From contig JAOAPY010000026.1 of NCBI GenBank assembly GCA_025463135.1, positions 62,001-126,000 on the forward strand: a stretch of 64,000 bases of DNA, given 5' to 3'. Every line of letters starts with the position of its first letter. The stretch's first letter is position 1. Below the pieces are notes generated by a model. It did not search any database, was not told where the DNA came from, and saw only the letters and a list, made by a program, of their open reading frames with translations. Made by a program: the position numbers and the translations under genes. The DNA comes from Acidobacteriota bacterium. Lineage in GTDB: Bacteria; Acidobacteriota; Blastocatellia; Pyrinomonadales; Pyrinomonadaceae. Positions 61,072 through 64,000 of this stretch are shown in pieces.

Positions 61072-61305
61072 ATGGATTGGATAAACGCACTGCAATGGCC
61101 GGCCATGGCGATTACGGTTTTAGCGGCATGGATGGTAGGAGCGCAACGAAAGTACAAACGCAGTTGGGGTTTCCTGCTCTTTCTATTGGGAAACGTGCTA
61201 TGGATTCTTTGGGGGCTGCATGATCGCGCCTTCGCCCTTATCTTCCTGCAAGTTTGTCTGGGCTTTCTAAACATCCGCGGCGCGGTAAAGAACCAGCCGG
61301 AATGA
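61072..61305 (+). CDS. Small membrane protein
   Basis: The 77-residue protein has three hydrophobic segments: ALQWPAMAITVLAAWMVGA, a helix GFLLFLLGNVLWILWGL, and FALIFLQVCLGFLNIRGAV. The pattern of PxxI, GNxxW and QxxxxxxNxRG matches a recurrent small inner-membrane family of unknown function. AGGAG (61054-61058) lies 13 bases upstream of ATG. The gap between this gene and the divergent GT2 gene (159 bp) shows no clear feature. Confidence 0.65.
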   Translation: MDWINALQWPAMAITVLAAWMVGAQRKYKRSWGFLLFLLGNVLWILWGLHDRAFALIFLQVCLGFLNIRGAVKNQPE

Positions 61306-61327
61306 AGAGGGGCAGGAGCAGGAGCAA

Positions 61328-61452
61328 AAGGCAGAAGGCAGAAGGCAGAAGCAGGCCACAGGGTAGGATGATAAGTCAATCAGGAATCTAGCTGAGGAAG
61401 GCAACTCCTGCCTTCTTTCTGCCTTCTGCTTTCTGCCTTCTGCTTTCTGCCT
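61328..61452. repeat. Heptamer repeat pair GGCAGAA / TTCTGCC
   Basis: The left arm (61328-61355) is AAGGCAG three times then AAGCAGG; the right arm (61408-61452) is CTGCCTT and CTGCTTT words with one slip. The arms are reverse complements and form a potential long hairpin between convergent genes. Confidence 0.88.
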
Positions 61453-61465
61453 TTGCCCCCTGTGC

Positions 61466-61978
61466 TTACCAATTTTCCCTGGCTATGTATTTCAAAACGC
61501 TTTTGATTGAGGTGACGCTGTAACCGCCGTCTCCTTTGGCGACGGGTATATGACGATAGCGGCCGAGCGACATCTGGCTGAGCGCAGTGGCCACAGAATC
61601 CGTCTCACGCAACGACTCAGGGTTTGGGCTCATCAGTTCCCTGACCTCAACATCCTTCGGCTTCGCGACATCACCAAACCAGCGATGAAGCACATCATGC
61701 TCCGTGAAGATCCCCACCAGCTTGTCCGCGTCTACCACTAAGGCGCAGCCCGAGCGCGCCGACATCATCTTTCGCACCACCTCAATCACCGGCATGTTGG
61801 ATGGCACGGATACGATCTCTTCCGGTTCAAGTTGTCCGAGGTTGTCTGCCATTACCGAACACGCCAGGCCGCGCGCGCCGTCAGACCCGGGAACGTCTAA
61901 CTTCTGCAGACTAGTCATGCAGTTGTCACAGCGATCTGTGCCCTCGATGTTGTCATGACCGCAGGATGGACAGAGCAT
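61466..61978 (-). CDS. CBS-domain protein with N-terminal zinc ribbon
   Basis: The 170-residue protein has a CPSCGH and CDNC zinc ribbon at residues 3-20, followed by a tandem CBS pair (about 45-165): EIVSVPSNMPVIEVVRKM, LVGIFTEHDVLHRW, VRELMSPNP and GRYRHIPV. Such proteins bind adenine nucleotides and regulate a partner. Its partner is not known. It follows the oxidoreductase beta gene by 112 bp. Confidence 0.88.
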   Translation of the reverse strand: MLCPSCGHDNIEGTDRCDNCMTSLQKLDVPGSDGARGLACSVMADNLGQLEPEEIVSVPSNMPVIEVVRKMMSARSGCALVVDADKLVGIFTEHDVLHRWFGDVAKPKDVEVRELMSPNPESLRETDSVATALSQMSLGRYRHIPVAKGDGGYSVTSIKSVLKYIARENW

Positions 61979-61987
61979 AAGAATTCT

Positions 61988-62082
61988 CGATTTCGAATTG
62001 CGAATTTCGGATTTCGGATTTACTGCTTTTGAATCGTGTTTGGTCCAGGCTGCAAATTTCGCAATTCGAAATCCGCAATCTT
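61988..62082. repeat. Heptamer repeat pair CGGATTT / AAATCCG
   Basis: The left arm (61988-62021) is CGAATTG, CGAATTT, CGGATTT, CGGATTT; the right arm (62054-62080) is AATTTCG, CAATTCG, AAATCCG and CAATCTT. They lie between the CBS gene and the oxidoreductase beta gene. Confidence 0.85.
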
Positions 62083-62090
62083 AAAATTCC

Positions 62091-63218
62091 TTATTCCACC
62101 ACCCAGGTATCTCCGCCGTTGATCAGCTTCTCCAAACTGCCCGGGCCTGATTTGGCGATGGCCACATCGATCTGATCGACCAGCAGGTCTTCGTAGGTAG
62201 CGCGCTCGACGGCGCGAAAGATGCCCACCGGCTGCGGAAAGTCAGGCTGTTCCATTCTGGCAAGCATGAAAGCGACGGACGGATCAGCGAGGTTCACGTT
62301 ATGAACCAGCAGGTCGGCCTCGGTTATTCCATCCTCACCAATCGTCACCACTTCCGGATGCGCTCCGTTCATGCGAATGCCTTTGTTGCGCTCCTTGCCG
62401 AAGATCATGGGTTTGCCGTCTTCCAGATAAAGCACGTTGTCCGAGCGCACGCTGCGGTCGGCGAAATAGTCAAAGGCGTGGTCATTGAAGATGTTGCAGT
62501 TTTGATAGACCTCGATAAACGAGATGCCCTTGTGCCTGGCGCCTGCTTCAACCACTGAGCCCAGATGGCGCACGTCGATATCAATCGAGCGCGCAACAAA
62601 AGTGGCCTCACTGGCGATAGCCAAAGAAAGCGGGTTAATGGGATAGTCGATCGTTCCCATCGGCGCTGACTTCGTCTTCTTGCCCAGTTCGGAAGTCGGA
62701 CTGTACTGACCTTTGGTCAAACCATAAATGCGGTTGTTGAAGAGTATGTAATTGATGTCGAGATTGCGGCGAATCGCATGAATGAAATGGTTGCCGCCAA
62801 TCGATAACGCATCGCCATCGCCCGTGATCACCCAGACGCTCAATTCCGGATTCGCGCACTTGATGCCGGTAGCGATGGCGGGCGCGCGTCCGTGAATGCT
62901 GTGAAAGCCGTACGTGTTCATGTAATACGGAAAGCGAGAAGAGCAACCAATACCCGAGACGAAAACGATCTTCTCGCGCGGGATGCCCAACTCCGGCATC
63001 ACCTTTTGCACGTTGTTCAGGATGGCGTAGTCGCCACAGCCCGGACACCAGCGCACTTCCTGATCCGAGACAAAGTCGGCTTTTTTCATCTGCCCCGGAG
63101 GTGGGGCGACCTTGCCTGAGACGGCTGAGCCGGCTTCGCTGTCGGCGGAAATCGCCTGTTCGACAATTGGCTTGTTGCCGTTACCGCTGCCATTTGAACC
63201 GTTGGAACCAGTGCTCAT
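62091..63218 (-). CDS. korB: 2-oxoacid:ferredoxin oxidoreductase, beta subunit
   Basis: The thiamine-pyrophosphate subunit of a 2-oxoglutarate-type ferredoxin oxidoreductase decarboxylates a 2-oxoacid to the CoA thioester with reduction of ferredoxin. The 375-residue protein has the cluster-type WCPGCGDYAIL (about 57-67), GIGCSSRFPYYM, the TPP motif ITGDGDALSIGGNHFIHA and NNRIYGLTKGQYSPTS. The first 45 residues are Ser/Gly/Asn-rich linker. AAGGAG six bases before ATG 63218 fixes the start. It lies 108 bp downstream of the alpha gene, on the same strand. Confidence 0.93.
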   Translation of the reverse strand: MSTGSNGSNGSGNGNKPIVEQAISADSEAGSAVSGKVAPPPGQMKKADFVSDQEVRWCPGCGDYAILNNVQKVMPELGIPREKIVFVSGIGCSSRFPYYMNTYGFHSIHGRAPAIATGIKCANPELSVWVITGDGDALSIGGNHFIHAIRRNLDINYILFNNRIYGLTKGQYSPTSELGKKTKSAPMGTIDYPINPLSLAIASEATFVARSIDIDVRHLGSVVEAGARHKGISFIEVYQNCNIFNDHAFDYFADRSVRSDNVLYLEDGKPMIFGKERNKGIRMNGAHPEVVTIGEDGITEADLLVHNVNLADPSVAFMLARMEQPDFPQPVGIFRAVERATYEDLLVDQIDVAIAKSGPGSLEKLINGGDTWVVE

Positions 63219-63326
63219 TACTGCTCCTTGGACAATTTGGGATAATTCAACCCAGTTGCGTAACCCGGAGATCAGAAATCATATCCAACTAATACACCTT
63301 GCTTCGCGCGTTGCGCTCTCGGAGTC

Positions 63327-64000
63327 TCAAAGATACTCTTCGACTTTCCGCACAATCTCGCGAATCTGAAAAGGACGGCCTTTCACTTTTGAAAACGCCA
63401 CGGCGTCGACCAGATACTTCGCGCGAATCATGGTGCAAAGCTGGCCCAGGTTCATCTCCGGTATGATCACTGTCTCGAATCCGGCGAGCACTTCGCCCAA
63501 ATTTGCCGGAAACGGATTCAGATGACGAAGATGAGCTGACGACACGCTTTTGCCTTCGCTTTGCAGTCGTTCAACGGCCGTGCTGATCGACCCGTAGGTA
63601 GAACCCCATCCCAGTACCAGGACCTTGCCGGTCTTTTCGCCGCAGACTTCCACCGGCGGAACATCCTGCACGACCCGATCGATTTTCTCCTGACGCAAAC
63701 GGACCATCAGATGATGGTTCTCAGGATCGTAGTTCACGTTGCCGGTGATGTTCTGCTTTTCAATGCCGCCGATGCGGTGTTCCAAACCCGGAGTACCGGG
63801 AATCGCATATGGCCGCGCCAGCGTCTGCTGGTCGCGTGCGTAGGGCATGAAAGACGCGGGATCAGTCGCGAAGGTAACGGGAATTTTCGGCAGCGCGTTC
63901 ACCTCGGGAATTGCCCAGGGCTCGGCGCCGTTGGCCAGATAACCATCCGACAGATAAAAAACCGGCGACATGTATTTGAAAGCCAGGCGTACCGCTTCGA
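63327..64000 (-). CDS. korA: 2-oxoacid:ferredoxin oxidoreductase, alpha subunit (partial, 3' part)
   Basis: The C-terminal about 225 codons are present, and the gene continues past the right edge (upstream codons EAVRLAFKY are in frame). The visible part includes HLRHLNPFPANLGEVLAGFETVI cut to its core RHLNPFPANL and IPEMNLGQLCTMIRAKYLVD, which are typical of the alpha subunit, where the pyruvate/2-oxoglutarate substrate domain meets the partner subunit. It pairs with the beta subunit gene downstream. Confidence 0.92.
   Translation of the reverse strand, partial: EAVRLAFKYMSPVFYLSDGYLANGAEPWAIPEVNALPKIPVTFATDPASFMPYARDQQTLARPYAIPGTPGLEHRIGGIEKQNITGNVNYDPENHHLMVRLRQEKIDRVVQDVPPVEVCGEKTGKVLVLGWGSTYGSISTAVERLQSEGKSVSSAHLRHLNPFPANLGEVLAGFETVIIPEMNLGQLCTMIRAKYLVDAVAFSKVKGRPFQIREIVRKVEEYL

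Overview
The window looks like chromosomal DNA of an Acidobacteriota bacterium, most likely class Blastocatellia. This is inferred from gene content, not from any search: a very long Oar-like TonB-dependent receptor with a carboxypeptidase-regulatory domain, a periplasmic PaoABC-type oxidoreductase, several small secreted families common in that phylum, frequent GTG/TTG starts, moderate GC, and intergenic DNA packed with short palindromic and heptanucleotide repeats. No rRNA, tRNA, phage, integrase, transposase or CRISPR array was recognised.

Left part (1-8.5 kb, all minus strand): a phosphate locus reading receptor, receiver-less PhoB-like winged-helix protein, pstS, pstC, pstA, pstB, phoU (cut by the window edge). 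Direct repeats with an 11-bp period lie upstream of pstS, and a weaker set upstream of the receptor; both look like candidate Pho boxes. From 8.6 to 9.2 kb there is a repeat island with a 120-bp unit in three tandem copies followed by a nested inverted-repeat element.

Middle part (9.4-25.6 kb): mixed housekeeping and secreted functions. These are a small zinc-ribbon protein, an FKBP isomerase, a DUF2283 protein, a secreted CocE/S15 hydrolase, a putative porin, the three-subunit molybdenum oxidoreductase operon, a DUF104-like protein, a DUF1326 protein, CrcB, an acyl-CoA ligase and a PLP decarboxylase.

Right part (25.9-61 kb): a large surface-polysaccharide locus. It has an O-antigen ligase-like protein, a TPR protein, a fused WecA/FlaA1-N sugar-phosphate transferase, an NDP-sugar epimerase, RmlC-like and RmlA-like proteins, an asparagine synthetase-like amidotransferase, a bifunctional ATP sulfurylase/APS kinase, a MurJ-type flippase, two related secreted proteins, an OafA-type acyltransferase, a GT39-like enzyme, a sulfotransferase, two methyltransferases, six GT4-type and one GT2-type glycosyltransferases, a polytopic protein, a left-handed beta-helix acetyltransferase, and a TIR-domain membrane protein. 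Together these suggest synthesis, modification (sulfation, acylation), export and polymerisation of an exopolysaccharide. The PAPS needed by the sulfotransferase would come from the sulfurylase/kinase in the same locus.

Right edge (61-64 kb): a small membrane protein, a CBS-domain protein, and the beta and (partial) alpha subunits of a 2-oxoacid:ferredoxin oxidoreductase.

The strongest candidates for new biology are the TIR/transmembrane/alpha-alpha-toroid-like protein embedded in the polysaccharide operon, the system of heptanucleotide repeats placed as inverted arms at intergenic loci, the entry of palindromic repeats into coding sequences, and the candidate Pho boxes served by a regulator without a receiver domain.
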